A stretch of DNA of 64,000 nt from Paenibacillus antarcticus (lineage in GTDB: Bacteria; Bacillota; Bacilli; Paenibacillales; Paenibacillaceae), in NCBI RefSeq assembly GCF_001637225.1, contig NZ_LVJI01000024.1:1-64000 (forward strand), given 5' to 3'. This document shows, piece by piece, positions 33,242 to 43,336 of the stretch. A program made the translations under genes and the position numbers. The notes beneath the pieces were generated by a model. That model saw nothing but the letters and a program-made list of their open reading frames with translations, did not search any database and had not been told where the DNA came from. The stretch's first letter is position 1, and the number at the start of each line of letters is the position of its first letter.

Positions 33242-34000
33242 TTAAAAAATAGTGAATACAACTGCAATTCCTGTTCCAATCGCAAAAGCTGTTAGAAATG
33301 CCTCAGCCCCTCTAGATAACCCGGATACGAGATGTCCGGCCATTAAATCGCGCACTGCATTCGTTATAAGCAATCCTGGTACTAGTGGCATAACAGAGCC
33401 AATGATAATCTTATCTAATGATTGTCCGATTCCTGCAGAGGTTAGAATGAATGATACGATTCCGATAAGGAAGGCTGCCACCAATTCGGCGAAAAATTTG
33501 ACCTTTACTAAACGATGGAAATACACAAATGCGGAATATCCTAATCCTCCACAAATCATACCCGGTATGAAATCAAGCCATCCCCCTTGAAACATGATCG
33601 TAAAGCAGCCACTAGCAATCGATGCCGCCATAATTTGAAATCCTATTGAGAAAGCATGAGCCTCTATATCCACCTGATGGAGCATCGTCAGTGCTTCCAT
33701 AACAGAAATTTCCCCGCTACTTAGCTGCCTTGAAATGCCATTCACAGCGACCACTTTCCGAAGATCGGTTGTTCGTTTCACTATTTGAATTAACTGAGCT
33801 GATCCAGCCCTATCCAGTTGAAAAATAATTCCTGTTGGCGTCACGTAGCTATTCGAGTTGTTAAATCCAAATGAGGCAGCTATACGCGACATCGTATCCT
33901 CTACACGATAGGTTTCTGCTCCGCTTTGAAGCATAATCTGACCTGCTAAGAGGCATACAGAAATGACGTCATGCGTCGGTTGCTCAAGCTTAATCTCCAA
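33242..34000 (-). CDS. ThrE-type exporter, large subunit (YjjP-like)
   Basis: 252 aa. A cytoplasmic N-terminal domain of about 115 residues (ISVCLLAGQIMLQSGAETYRVEDTMSRIA, FVTPTGI-type YVTPTGIIF) is followed by five membrane helices with IIIGSVMPLVPGLLITNAVRDLMAGHLVSGLSRGAEA. This is the N-terminal ThrE/YjjP domain. Such pairs export threonine, serine or, in E. coli, succinate; the substrate here is not known. TTG start after GGGGAG. Confidence 0.87.
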   Translation of the reverse strand: MEIKLEQPTHDVISVCLLAGQIMLQSGAETYRVEDTMSRIAASFGFNNSNSYVTPTGIIFQLDRAGSAQLIQIVKRTTDLRKVVAVNGISRQLSSGEISVMEALTMLHQVDIEAHAFSIGFQIMAASIASGCFTIMFQGGWLDFIPGMICGGLGYSAFVYFHRLVKVKFFAELVAAFLIGIVSFILTSAGIGQSLDKIIIGSVMPLVPGLLITNAVRDLMAGHLVSGLSRGAEAFLTAFAIGTGIAVVFTIF

Positions 34001-34210
34001 TTCTAATCTTCTCCCCTAGGATGATATTAATTCGCTAATGAGGAACATTTATTCCCAATTACAGAGCCATTATATCACGAGATAAATAAAAAGCAGAATA
34101 CAATAAACACAGGTGACGTTTATGGATATCGTGAAACCATTAGCTTGTAAGTCTGATTGGCGTATCTATAGGTTTATTTGTATTTTTTTTGGATAACTCG
34201 TTAAAAGTAC

Positions 34211-34239
34211 TTTACAACGTCACAATCATAGTGTACTAT
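34211..34239 (+). promoter_or_regulatory. Promoter of the GntR/ABC operon
   Basis: TTTACA at 34211 and TACTAT at 34234 with 17-nt spacing. The -10 lies inside the dyad at 34230-34259. Confidence 0.55.
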
Positions 34240-34259
34240 TTAGCTATGACAGTGACACT
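34230..34259. promoter_or_regulatory. Candidate GntR (YtrA-type) operator
   Basis: AGTGTACTA at 34230 and its imperfect inverse AGTGACACT at 34251 (inner half AGTGTCACT on the other strand) flank about 12 nt. The outer five bases AGTGT/ACACT are exact. It overlaps the -10 box, which suits autorepression by the first gene. Confidence 0.45.
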
Positions 34260-34277
34260 GAGGTGGTGGAAGGAGAT

Positions 34278-34688
34278 ATGCCAATTGTGAGTATTGAATT
34301 TGATAATAATATGCCGATCTATTTACAGATCATGAACTACATCAAGAGACAGATCGTAACAGGCACATTGAAGCCGGGAGACAAAATACTTTCGGTTCGT
34401 GAATTAGCAGCAGAATTACAGATTAATCCGAATACGATTCAGCGCACATTTCAGGAACTAGAGCGTGAAGAGATTGTAGAGACGAGACGTGGTCTCGGAA
34501 GATACGTGACAAGTGAGGAATCTAAAATTATGGCGATTAAGAAGGAAATGGCAGGCGCGTTGTTAGATCAATTTATCATCGGTATGCAGGAACTTGGATT
34601 TGCAGATCAAGACATTGTATCTATTGTTGCTGAAGCGGTAACAGAAAGCCCTGAACCTGGTCAAGAGAGAGGAGTGAATCATACGTGA
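34278..34688 (+). CDS. GntR-family regulator, YtrA subfamily
   Basis: 136 aa. Winged helix-turn-helix at about 8-75 (MPIYLQIMNYIKRQIVTGTLKPGDKILSVRELAAELQINPNTIQRTFQELEREEIVETRRGLGRYV) with the short C-terminal tail that defines the YtrA subfamily. These proteins usually repress their own ABC-transporter operon and respond to cell-wall antibiotics or related stress. ATG 34278 follows GGTGG and GGAG; GTG 34263 is possible. Overlaps the ATPase gene by 4 nt (GTGA). Confidence 0.9.
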   Translation: MPIVSIEFDNNMPIYLQIMNYIKRQIVTGTLKPGDKILSVRELAAELQINPNTIQRTFQELEREEIVETRRGLGRYVTSEESKIMAIKKEMAGALLDQFIIGMQELGFADQDIVSIVAEAVTESPEPGQERGVNHT

Positions 34689-35383
34689 GTAGCTTATTAC
34701 AAATGAATAGTATAACCAAATCTTACGGTTCCAAGTTCGCATTAAATGACGTATCTCTTGAGATTGGACCGGGGAAGATCGTAGGACTTCTTGGGAGCAA
34801 TGGAAGCGGGAAAAGTACGCTCATGAAGATGGTCACAGGGTTGCTACAACCAACTAGAGGAACATTAACTGTTACGGGATTACCTGTAGGACTGAAGAGT
34901 AAAGCGTTAGTGTCCTTCATGCCTGATAGACCTTTGACAGAATCATGGATGAAAGTGCGAGATGCCATTACTTTTTTTCAAGAGTTCTATGACGATTTCG
35001 ATATTGTGAAGGCTCGAGAAATGCTTCAATTCATGAAGCTAAATGAAAGTGATCGTGTCAGTGTATTGTCGAAGGGGATGAGTGAAAGGTTACAGCTCAC
35101 GTTAGCTTTATCACGTGATGCGCGCCTCTATTTACTTGATGAGCCGATTGGTGGCGTAGATCCGGTAGCCCGAGGAAAAATATTAGATGCTATTGTAGAG
35201 TACTACAATGAAGATAGTAGCATCATTATCTCTACTCACCTTGTGCGTGATATTGAGAGGATCTTTGATGAAGTGGTCTTCATCCGCGAAGGAGAAATTG
35301 TCATGCATGAAGAAGTAGAGAATATACGGATTAAATATGGAAAAAGTGTTGATGACATGTTTAAAGAGGTGTATGCAGAATGA
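34685..35383 (+). CDS. ABC transporter ATP-binding protein
   Basis: 232 aa. Walker A GSNGSGKST, Q-loop in FMPDRPLTES, signature VLSKGMSERLQL, Walker B LYLLDEPIGGVD and H-loop IISTHLV. The signature is altered (SKGM for SGGQ), as is common in the YtrB/BcrA group. Forms an ABC-2 system with the next gene under the YtrA-type regulator. Confidence 0.9.
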   Translation: MSSLLQMNSITKSYGSKFALNDVSLEIGPGKIVGLLGSNGSGKSTLMKMVTGLLQPTRGTLTVTGLPVGLKSKALVSFMPDRPLTESWMKVRDAITFFQEFYDDFDIVKAREMLQFMKLNESDRVSVLSKGMSERLQLTLALSRDARLYLLDEPIGGVDPVARGKILDAIVEYYNEDSSIIISTHLVRDIERIFDEVVFIREGEIVMHEEVENIRIKYGKSVDDMFKEVYAE

Positions 35384-36129
35384 TGAAATTATTGAAATAT
35401 GACTTTAAGAGAAATAGTGCGAAGCTATTAGGAGTTGCTGTTGTACTCATTCTTGCCCAGTTATCAATCATGCTATTAATGAATGACATTACTCTGATAA
35501 TAGTAATTACCTTGCTTACTTATATGATCGCTGGAGTGATTTTATTTATAACACCGATCCGCACCTATAGTTATAATCTCAAAGCCTATCACCGTAAGTT
35601 ATTACCGGTGCATTCATTGAAGACTATTATTTCACCTATCGCAATGGGTTTTATATGTTTGTTGATATTGGGCCTTATTATGCTCATTCACGGATATGTA
35701 TACCTCACGGTTTATGATAATACACAAATACTTTACATCATTAAAACGTACCCTATGGATACTATAATATCACTGTTATCTGCATGTTGGATTATCATTA
35801 ATATGTTTATTACGATCTTTTTAGCTATCACTATTGCTACTAGTATTCGTAGCAAGGGAAGCTTTTGGATCGGAATTGTGGTCTTTTTCATCATCGTGAA
35901 TGGGCTGTCTTGGTTAGATAACCTGCTATTTGGAGGGGCTGAGTGGGGATTTTTCCGAATTTTTGCTGATGAGTCTAATTCATCAGTGAATGGTGTACTT
36001 ACTAATATGAATTCACTTCAAACATCGATTTCTGGAGGAATGATAGGTTCGTTCATCTTTGAGTTGGTATGCTCTGTAGCTTTCTTGTATGTAATGGTGA
36101 AACTTATTGATCGGAAAGTAGAAGCATAA
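35380..36129 (+). CDS. ABC-2 type membrane subunit
   Basis: 249 aa integral membrane protein with six hydrophobic segments (about 15-32, 38-58, 85-112, 130-155, 165-185, 220-243). No catalytic motif. Overlaps the ATPase stop by 4 nt (ATGATG), indicating a tight complex. Export of, or defence against, a membrane- or wall-active compound is a reasonable inference from the regulator type. Confidence 0.82.
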   Translation: MMKLLKYDFKRNSAKLLGVAVVLILAQLSIMLLMNDITLIIVITLLTYMIAGVILFITPIRTYSYNLKAYHRKLLPVHSLKTIISPIAMGFICLLILGLIMLIHGYVYLTVYDNTQILYIIKTYPMDTIISLLSACWIIINMFITIFLAITIATSIRSKGSFWIGIVVFFIIVNGLSWLDNLLFGGAEWGFFRIFADESNSSVNGVLTNMNSLQTSISGGMIGSFIFELVCSVAFLYVMVKLIDRKVEA

Positions 36130-36147
36130 CACCAGAAATCAAAGTAT

Positions 36148-36197
36148 AAAAAATGGCCTTATACGCAGTTAACTTGCGTATAAGGCCATTTTTTATT
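36148..36197 (+). terminator. Strong intrinsic terminator
   Basis: 17-bp stem AAATGGCCTTATACGCA and its complement around TTAACT, then T6. Confidence 0.95.
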
Positions 36198-36392
36198 TTC
36201 ATTAACAGCCTCGATATGACTCAATTAGTTAGCGAAAAGTGCATTAGTGGTACGACTTCTCCCAATTCACAGTATAGAGATTCTAGCCAGATAGGAGTAG
36301 AATGGTACCTAATGTTACCAATCGTGAAGAAATTGTTCCATATAACTTAAGAGTAGCAAAGTACATAAGGACGATGTGAAAGGATGGTGTCT

Positions 36393-37583
36393 ATGCCATA
36401 TTCTTGGAAACGGAATTTAGTTGTCCTTTGGATAGGTGTCTTCTTTTGTAGTACAGCGTATTCGATCTCTATTCCCTTTCTTCCCATATTTCTGAACACA
36501 GAACTTGGTGTAGAAACAAATATTGAGATTTGGTCAGGATTGGCTTTCGGTATAACCTTTCTAGCTAGTGCTTTAATCTCTCCATACTGGGGTTCACTAG
36601 CAGATAAATACGGTCGTAAACCCATGCTGATTCGCTCTGGCTTTAGTCTTGCGGCATTATACTTATTAAATTATTTCGTTACAGATCCGTATTGGTTCTT
36701 AGTTGTGAGAGTTCTACAGGGGTTATTAGCTGGATTCGTACCTGCTGCGATAGCTATGGTAGCAACGAATACACCAGAGGATAAGACAGGTTATGCACTA
36801 GGAATCATGTCTACATCTGGAGCAACGGGTAGTATTATTGGGCCTCTCATTGGAGGTTTTGTAAGTCATTATTACGGGAACAGGAATGCATTTCTATTCT
36901 CAAGTATCATTGTGTTAGTCTCCGCACTTATTGCAACTTTGTTTGCCAAAGAACATAATTTCGATCGGACTGCTGTTCGTTCTCATGTACGTGATGACCT
37001 TAAGATGGCAGCGAAGAATAGCACATTCATGACACTGATGGGGCTTGTGTTCATCACAACGTTCTCGGTGATGATCTTGGAACCTCTCATTACGGTCTAT
37101 GTTATGGAGATGGGGGTTACGAAGTCCAATGCTTCTCGTACCTCAGGCATAATTTTCTCCGCTGTTGGGATTGCAACGATTATCATGGCTCCTCAGTGGG
37201 CGAAAATAGGTAGAAGAATTGGGTATGGAAAAGTGTTGTTTCTGGGCTTAATCGGTGGTGGATTAGGGAACTTATTGCAATTCTTTGTGACAGGTTATAT
37301 TGGCTTTGGGGTGCTTCGATTCGGTTATGGGCTGTTCTTTGCAGCCGTGTATCCCACGATCAATGCCATGATTGTAAACGTGACAGATTCGAACTTCCGG
37401 GGTAGGGCATTCGGACTGAATCAATCCGTCTCCCAGATGGCAACGATGGCAGGGCCTATTATTGGTGGATTGCTAGGGGCATGGATACCTATCCGGTGGA
37501 TATTTATTATTAATGGACTGGCATTGATCGGTTCTGCACTGCTTGTAAGATCAAGGATGCTAGAACGGCAAGTGGAAGTATAA
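36393..37583 (+). CDS. MFS transporter, multidrug-efflux type
   Basis: 396 aa, 12 predicted membrane helices. The MFS loop 2-3 signature appears as PYWGSLADKYGRKPMLIRS (about residues 70-88), and helix 5 carries GSIIGPLIGG, the motif C of drug/H+ antiporters (DHA1). Similar to MdtG/YttB-type pumps. ATG 36393 follows AAAGGATG; ATG 36384 overlaps that site. Substrate unknown. Stands between two strong terminators. Confidence 0.9.
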   Translation: MPYSWKRNLVVLWIGVFFCSTAYSISIPFLPIFLNTELGVETNIEIWSGLAFGITFLASALISPYWGSLADKYGRKPMLIRSGFSLAALYLLNYFVTDPYWFLVVRVLQGLLAGFVPAAIAMVATNTPEDKTGYALGIMSTSGATGSIIGPLIGGFVSHYYGNRNAFLFSSIIVLVSALIATLFAKEHNFDRTAVRSHVRDDLKMAAKNSTFMTLMGLVFITTFSVMILEPLITVYVMEMGVTKSNASRTSGIIFSAVGIATIIMAPQWAKIGRRIGYGKVLFLGLIGGGLGNLLQFFVTGYIGFGVLRFGYGLFFAAVYPTINAMIVNVTDSNFRGRAFGLNQSVSQMATMAGPIIGGLLGAWIPIRWIFIINGLALIGSALLVRSRMLERQVEV

Positions 37584-37585
37584 AT

Positions 37586-37632
37586 ACAAACAGCCTCGAA
37601 CGCATGTTATTAACGCATTCGAGGCTGTTTGT
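37586..37632. terminator. Bidirectional terminator
   Basis: 15-bp perfect stem ACAAACAGCCTCGAA with its complement around a 17-nt loop, between converging MFS and chemoreceptor genes. Confidence 0.9.
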
Positions 37633-37642
37633 ATTATTTAAG

Positions 37643-39382
37643 TTACACCCTAAAAGAGGATGTGTTGTTCTTCAAGCTTGTTGATGTATTTTTTAAAGTA
37701 TGGGTAAGTTCATATAATTGATCCGATATTTCGTTCTGACCTTGAGAAATTTCACTAACAATTTGCATACGCGTATTTACATCAGAAGACGAGGTGGATA
37801 ATGTCTCAACCGAAGTAACGATATTACTCATGCTTGTAGAAATCTCGCCTATGGCTAGCGTAATTTCGCTAACTTGATCAGCTAGGACGGAACTCTGTGA
37901 TTCCAACTCTTGGAATGTGGTGCTGGACTTCTCAGAAATATTCTTCGTTTCTTGAATGACGCTTGAGAAGGTAGCTAGACTTTGACCACAGGATGTCATA
38001 TTCGAATGGATAAGAACTAAGTCTGTATTAATCTCTTCAGACAGTGATTTGGTATTCTCAGATAGTTTACGAATTTCGTCAGCAACAACGGCAAAACCTC
38101 TTCCATGTTCACCAGCTCTAGCCGCTTCGATCGAAGCATTCAAGGACAATAGATTAGTCTGGGTATTCACATCTTGAATACCAGAAAGGGTATGCTCTAT
38201 ATGGTTATACCGTTCGGACATTGTATCAAACACCTTCATTAGCTGTTCGAACTCAATTCCTGTCCGATCAACTAAATTAACGACTTCAGTCATGTGCCCG
38301 ACGCCAATATGTGATGAAGATTTCATCAATTGCATGTTGTCATTAATATATTCACTGGATGCCGCGATTTGCTGGGAACTAGCAGATACTTGCTCGGTTA
38401 CTGCAGATATAGATGTAGTCTCGTCAAGCTGAGATAAGAGTACCGGTGCGCTATTATCAATTTCCTTCTTGACTGTAACGGATGCCTCTTTGTTATCTTG
38501 GGCAATGCTTTCCATGCGTTGGGATATATCCAAGACGTTGTTGCTAATATCCAGGGTAGATTGAATAGTAGTCCTAAGATTGGCTCCCATGATAGTGAGT
38601 TTCTGATCTATTGTGCCAAATTCATCTTCACGTATGACATTACCTTCATAAGTGAAGTCACTATTTTGATAGGAATCAATACGCTTCATGATGCCTGATA
38701 ATCCCTTTCGAATTCTAGTAATGAACTGCATAATCATAATGAACGGTATAATGATAAGGAGTGCACTAGTAATATAAATGGTAATGTTTGCTCGAGATAT
38801 ATTCTGGCTAAGACGAGTCTGATTTTTTTGTAACACGTCCCGGAATTCGTCATTTATTGTGGACTTACTATAGGATAATACGGAAGAATAGGTACTCATG
38901 AGCTTCTGTTTTAACATGCTCTTTTCGAAGACCTCTAGGTCAGGTGTTATCCGTGGATGAACATCAATCAAGGTAGTATAGACCATTTGCAAAACATTGA
39001 CATAATTCACAAACTTACCTTCCGTTAAATTCAAATACTTGTCGAAAGCATTGAATTGTAAAGTTAGAGATTCCATATCCTTAGGAAGGGTTGCAATATC
39101 CTCCAGTATAGATTCCTTATTTTCTTTGTTTCCTGTCTCCAATATATCGATCATCCATATTAGATCACGCTGCATTTTATCGGCTACTTCCACGTAGCCT
39201 TTTTCTTGTTGAGTTGCATATTCTGAATCCTTTATACTCTGTGATACCGCTCGGTTGGATATAATATTGCTAGTTGTTGCGCCAACACTTACCAAGGTTA
39301 TGACTACTAACATCAAGATAAGTTGTTGGGTAATGGTTCGATTCTTTCTCAAACTTATTATTTTTTTGAAAAAATTCTGCAT
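37643..39382 (-). CDS. Methyl-accepting chemotaxis protein
   Basis: 579 aa transmembrane chemoreceptor. Helix at about 17-37, extracellular four-helix-bundle sensor (about 38-203), second helix at about 205-226, HAMP at about 227-280, and a signalling coiled coil (330-579) with the conserved hairpin tip [37 protein letters not shown] (quoted in part from the family pattern). Several Glu/Gln pairs suit methylation. AAGGGAGAG precedes ATG. Ligand unknown; no che genes adjacent. Confidence 0.93.
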   Translation of the reverse strand: MQNFFKKIISLRKNRTITQQLILMLVVITLVSVGATTSNIISNRAVSQSIKDSEYATQQEKGYVEVADKMQRDLIWMIDILETGNKENKESILEDIATLPKDMESLTLQFNAFDKYLNLTEGKFVNYVNVLQMVYTTLIDVHPRITPDLEVFEKSMLKQKLMSTYSSVLSYSKSTINDEFRDVLQKNQTRLSQNISRANITIYITSALLIIIPFIMIMQFITRIRKGLSGIMKRIDSYQNSDFTYEGNVIREDEFGTIDQKLTIMGANLRTTIQSTLDISNNVLDISQRMESIAQDNKEASVTVKKEIDNSAPVLLSQLDETTSISAVTEQVSASSQQIAASSEYINDNMQLMKSSSHIGVGHMTEVVNLVDRTGIEFEQLMKVFDTMSERYNHIEHTLSGIQDVNTQTNLLSLNASIEAARAGEHGRGFAVVADEIRKLSENTKSLSEEINTDLVLIHSNMTSCGQSLATFSSVIQETKNISEKSSTTFQELESQSSVLADQVSEITLAIGEISTSMSNIVTSVETLSTSSSDVNTRMQIVSEISQGQNEISDQLYELTHTLKNTSTSLKNNTSSFRV

Positions 39383-39668
39383 GCGTGTTTCTCTCCCTTA
39401 TATATGTCTGTCTTATTACTATCGGAATAACAGTCTGGAAATTGTAATTGTATTGTGAGATAACTGCGGAAAACAACCATTTCAAGGCATATTCTTGTCC
39501 AATTTTTCATATGGATAGAATGAACGATGACAATATTTAATCCTACAATTAGTAATATATTTTCTGCGAAATCCCACGTTATTATCTCATTGGTTAGTCA
39601 TGAAGGCATACTCAGAGGGCTGTGACAAGTCGGAAAGAGAGCTATTTCTTGTGAGGGAGGGTCATGTC

Positions 39669-40838
39669 ATGAAGAACAAAGAATGCATAGCGATGTTATT
39701 AGCTGGAGGCGAGGGGAAGCGTTTAGGGAAACTTACCAAGAAGATAGCTAAACCTGCCGTTTTTTTTGGCGGTAAATATCGGATTATCGATTTCACACTT
39801 AGTAATTGTACGAATTCTGGTATAGATACCGTTGGCGTACTAACGCAATACCATCCTCTAGTATTGAATCACTATATTGGCATTGGGAAACCGTGGGATT
39901 TAGATCGGAAAGAAGGCGGCGTGTCTATTCTACCTCCTTTCATCAAGCGAAAGGGTGGCAATTGGTACAAGGGGACGGCAGATGCCATATATCAGAACAT
40001 GGACTATATTAAACAATACAATCCTGAATATGTCCTCATCATATCTGGTGATCATATTTATAAAATGGACTACGAGCGTATGTTGCGTTTTCATAAAGAA
40101 CAGAAGTCAGATGCAACGATTGCAGTCATTGAAGTGAAGTGGAAAGAAGTGAATCGATTCGGAATCTTAAGTGTCGATGATAACCACAGAGTGACTGATT
40201 TTCAAGAAAAACCAGAAGAAACCACAAGTAATCTCGCTTCTATGGGGGTGTACATTTACACATGGAAGGTACTCAAACAATACTTGGAGAATGATGCAGT
40301 TCAATCGAAATCAAGTCATGACTTTGGTAAAGATATTATTCCTGCGATGTTAAATGACGGGATACAGTTAACGGCCTATCCTTTCGATGGATACTGGAAG
40401 GATGTTGGAACCATTGATAGTCTGTGGGAAGCGAATATGGATCTATTAGATGATGAGACGACATTGAAGCTAAATGATCGCAAATGGCGTATCTATTCTC
40501 TCAATCCGAATCAACCGCCCCAATATATCGCAGCGTCCGCAATTATTTCAAATTCCTTGGTCAATGAAGGATGTATTGTATTTGGTGAAGTTAGGCATTC
40601 GGTCTTGTTCTATGGTGTAGAGATAGGACAAGGAAGTATCATCATCGACTCTGTTATTATGCCCAATGCTAAGATTGGAAACAATGTTACGATCTACAAA
40701 GCAATCGTAGGTGAAGGATCCATCATTGGGGATGGAAGTGTCGTGGGTTCACCTGAAAGTGATGAAGTCACGCTAGTAGGTAACCATGAATCTATTCCTT
40801 CCGAATTCTTATCCGTAAAGGAGCAGATGGGGATATGA
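39669..40838 (+). CDS. glgC: Glucose-1-phosphate adenylyltransferase catalytic subunit
   Basis: Makes ADP-glucose for glycogen synthesis, 389 aa. Nucleotidyltransferase domain with [33 protein letters not shown] at the N-terminus, [20 protein letters not shown] and DFGKDIIP, followed by a left-handed beta-helix (hexapeptide repeats, about 290-385). ATG 39669 is chosen because it follows GGGAGGGTCATGTC; the frame opens at 39600 without a ribosome binding site. Overlaps glgD by 4 nt. Confidence 0.95.
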   Translation: MKNKECIAMLLAGGEGKRLGKLTKKIAKPAVFFGGKYRIIDFTLSNCTNSGIDTVGVLTQYHPLVLNHYIGIGKPWDLDRKEGGVSILPPFIKRKGGNWYKGTADAIYQNMDYIKQYNPEYVLIISGDHIYKMDYERMLRFHKEQKSDATIAVIEVKWKEVNRFGILSVDDNHRVTDFQEKPEETTSNLASMGVYIYTWKVLKQYLENDAVQSKSSHDFGKDIIPAMLNDGIQLTAYPFDGYWKDVGTIDSLWEANMDLLDDETTLKLNDRKWRIYSLNPNQPPQYIAASAIISNSLVNEGCIVFGEVRHSVLFYGVEIGQGSIIIDSVIMPNAKIGNNVTIYKAIVGEGSIIGDGSVVGSPESDEVTLVGNHESIPSEFLSVKEQMGI

Positions 40839-41938
40839 AGAATGTGATGGGCATTATAAATATGATAAATGAGCCAGATCAGTTGGAGGAACTTACGTAC
40901 CATCGAAATATCGCCTCTGTTCCATTTGCGGGGCGTTACCGTTTAATCGACTTTATTTTATCAAGCATGGTTAATTCGGGGGTTACCAATGTGGGCATAT
41001 TCACCCACACGAAATATCGTTCATTAATGGATCATTTAGGCTCCGGGAAAGAATGGGATTTGGATCGCAAGCGTTCGGGACTCTTTATTCTACCTCCCAT
41101 GAAAGAAGGGTTGGATCCAACCAATGGTGATTTGCACACGTTAAATGCTCATAGAGATTATTTACATCGGAGTAGTGAAGAGTACGTATTGATTTCTCGC
41201 AGTTACATGGTATGTAATATCGACTTCAATGGATTGCAAGAATTTCACAATGAGAATAAATCAGATATCACTGTAGTGTATAAAGAGACGAACGACATCG
41301 ATTCATTCTCTACACGGATTGGGATGGATGATAGTGGTAGAGTAACCTCGATGTGGGATCCGAATGCATCACCGCATGGAAATAAAGTATCAATGGAAAT
41401 GTTCTTTCTGAAGAAAAGTCTCCTGTTAGATTTAATAGAAACTTCCTTGGCTGAAGGTCATCATAGCCTCATGAAGGACGCGATTCGCGCCAATATCGGT
41501 CGATTAAATGTATTTGGATATTCGTATCAAGGTTATTTAGGCATTATTAATACACTGAACAGCTATTACAGGCACAGTATGAATCTTTTGAATCCGAATG
41601 TGTGGAGAGAGTTATTCTTTGAGCCTGGGCTTATATATACGAAGATCAAGGATGAGGCACCAACCCGCCATATTGATGGTGGTCATACAAGTAACGCGAT
41701 GGTGGCAAATGGATGTGTGATAGAAGGAAGTGTTACGAACTCTATACTTTTCCGTGGGGTACACATATGTAAAGGTGCATCCGTGAAAAATAGTATTATC
41801 ATGCAAAATGGTGTGATCCATGAAAATACGGCCATTGATCATGCTATTATCGATAAAGATGTTATTGTAAAAGCAGAAAGAACGTTGATTGGACATGAAC
41901 GAGCACCCTTTATTGTCGTGAAGAGAAAAGTAATTTAA
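40835..41938 (+). CDS. glgD: Glucose-1-phosphate adenylyltransferase regulatory subunit
   Basis: 367 aa GlgC paralogue that forms a heteromer with GlgC in Bacillota. The ATP-binding GGxGxRL loop of the catalytic subunit is missing (the N-terminus starts [10 protein letters not shown] and goes to [19 protein letters not shown]), as expected for GlgD. A beta-helix domain with repeats [15 protein letters not shown] closes the protein. ATGA overlap with glgC indicates coupled translation. The usual neighbours glgB, glgA and glgP are not in the window. Confidence 0.93.
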   Translation: MKNVMGIINMINEPDQLEELTYHRNIASVPFAGRYRLIDFILSSMVNSGVTNVGIFTHTKYRSLMDHLGSGKEWDLDRKRSGLFILPPMKEGLDPTNGDLHTLNAHRDYLHRSSEEYVLISRSYMVCNIDFNGLQEFHNENKSDITVVYKETNDIDSFSTRIGMDDSGRVTSMWDPNASPHGNKVSMEMFFLKKSLLLDLIETSLAEGHHSLMKDAIRANIGRLNVFGYSYQGYLGIINTLNSYYRHSMNLLNPNVWRELFFEPGLIYTKIKDEAPTRHIDGGHTSNAMVANGCVIEGSVTNSILFRGVHICKGASVKNSIIMQNGVIHENTAIDHAIIDKDVIVKAERTLIGHERAPFIVVKRKVI

Positions 41939-41959
41939 TTGAAAATCGTACAATCATAG

Positions 41960-42004
41960 AGCCACCTACTTGAAGGCATAATTGTCTTTGAGTAGGTGGC
42001 TTTG
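41960..42004 (+). terminator. Intrinsic terminator of glgCD
   Basis: GCCACCTACT pairs with AGTAGGTGGC; inner TGAAG/CTTTG; then TTTGC. Confidence 0.85.
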
Positions 42005-42052
42005 CTATGATATAGATTAACGTCTCTTTTATTTGTAGGAGGAGGAACTTTT

Positions 42053-42565
42053 ATGCCAGAAATACCAGATCACTTAGATTCTGGTCTATCCATCATATTT
42101 ATCGGATTTAATCCAAGCATACGTTCAGGAGAAGTGGGTCACCATTACGCTAATCCTAGAAATAACTTCTGGCGAATTCTTCAACGATCAGAGTTAACTC
42201 CACGACAGTATGAGGCTTATGAGGATCAGGATTTGCTGAAGTTAGGTTATGGATTCACCAATATTGTATCTCGGCCCACACGTGGGATGGATGATATAAC
42301 ACCTGAAGAATATGCAGAGGGGCGAAAGATTCTCCATGCTAAATTGAGTAAGTACCGGCCCAAAGTGGCTTGTTTCGTAGGTAAAGGGGTATATACAGAG
42401 TATAGTCATAGGTCTAAGGTGAATTGGGGATTTCAGCAGGAATCCGTTACGGAGAATATCTATGAGTTTGTTGCTCCTTCATCAAGTGGGCTTGTGCGCA
42501 TGCCTATGGATGATATCATCGGAATATATGAGCAACTTAAGCTGTTCATTTCTGAAGGATTGTAG
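42053..42565 (+). CDS. mug: G:T/U mismatch-specific DNA glycosylase
   Basis: 170 aa base-excision repair enzyme of the uracil-DNA glycosylase superfamily (Mug/TDG branch). Motif 1 GFNPSIRSGEVGHHYANPRNNFWRIL (Asn in GFNPS is the catalytic position), and motif 2 PSSSGLVRMP near the C-terminus, where Mug has NPSG. It removes uracil or ethenocytosine from mispairs. GGAGGAGG precedes ATG. Between two terminator-bounded units, so monocistronic. Confidence 0.9.
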   Translation: MPEIPDHLDSGLSIIFIGFNPSIRSGEVGHHYANPRNNFWRILQRSELTPRQYEAYEDQDLLKLGYGFTNIVSRPTRGMDDITPEEYAEGRKILHAKLSKYRPKVACFVGKGVYTEYSHRSKVNWGFQQESVTENIYEFVAPSSSGLVRMPMDDIIGIYEQLKLFISEGL

Positions 42566-42720
42566 ACAGGTCTCTCCTAATTAAATAGGTGATATAAACA
42601 GAGACAGATTCCATATAGATAAGTCATAGCAAAGTAGACGAACTATAAGTCTTTTGTTAGAATAATGATGCATCTTAGAACGATGTTTCATAGAACGAAT
42701 TTAGAAGGGTGAGATCAATA

Positions 42721-43149
42721 GTGGTAAAAGAACGTATGACGGGATCGCCCGAGTATAAGTCATTTGGTCTTGCTGTACAGGCATTAGTAGTACTAGCTAA
42801 TCATAAAGGAGATACTTGTCCTAGCTGTTTTATTGCAGAGAGTTTACATTCAGAAGCTACGTTGTTAAGAAGAATACTAGCCAATCTGGTACGCGAGAAT
42901 ATATTGGAGACACGTGAAGGTAGAGAAGGTGGTTATCGGCTGAAAATAGATCCTGCATTACTTACTCTGGCTGAGGTATATAGGGCACTTGAGGTCGGTG
43001 AAGCACAGTTCAAAACGATGCTTCATACGACATGTGAGAATGAATTAGGTATACAAATCAGAGCCGATTTCACAAAAATATTGGGCGAAATGGATCAAAG
43101 CATACTAGATACATTGGAAAAATACACTATCGCAGATCTGGCGCAATAA
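42721..43149 (+). CDS. Rrf2-family transcriptional regulator
   Basis: 142 aa. N-terminal winged helix (YKSFGLAVQALVVLANHKGDTCPSCFIAESLHSEATLLRRILANLVRENILETREGREGGYRL in outline) with the Rrf2 wing GREGGYRL. Three cysteines, CPSC at about 29-32 and Cys in LHTTCENELG near 103, are in or near places where Rrf2 proteins bind Fe-S clusters or sense thiol stress, though spacing is not the IscR/NsrR one. GTG start after GGGTGAG. It precedes a nitroreductase with its own promoter and dyad. Confidence 0.88.
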   Translation: MVKERMTGSPEYKSFGLAVQALVVLANHKGDTCPSCFIAESLHSEATLLRRILANLVRENILETREGREGGYRLKIDPALLTLAEVYRALEVGEAQFKTMLHTTCENELGIQIRADFTKILGEMDQSILDTLEKYTIADLAQ

Positions 43150-43157
43150 GAAGGGTA

Positions 43158-43187
43158 TTGACAAGAGTTATTTCTTTGTTTTATACT
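43158..43187 (+). promoter_or_regulatory. Promoter of the nitroreductase gene
   Basis: TTGACA at 43158 and TATACT at 43182 with an 18-nt spacer, starting 9 nt after the Rrf2 stop. Confidence 0.65.
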
Positions 43188-43272
43188 GTGCAATATAAAG
43201 TAACAGTTGGAGAAATTGGACCTGATACATCTTGTGGAAATGTAGATTATCGGACATTTTTTTTGGGTTTAA

Positions 43273-43292
43273 CTGTGTGTATAACTACACAG
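43273..43292. promoter_or_regulatory. Dyad between Rrf2 gene and nitroreductase
   Basis: CTGTGTGTATAACTACACAG: six outer bases on each side are exact complements. It lies in the nitroreductase leader, 45 nt before its start, and may be the Rrf2 operator. Confidence 0.4.
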
Positions 43293-43336
43293 AATCATAA
43301 AAAAAAGAACTTAAAATTGGATATGGAGGAAATACA

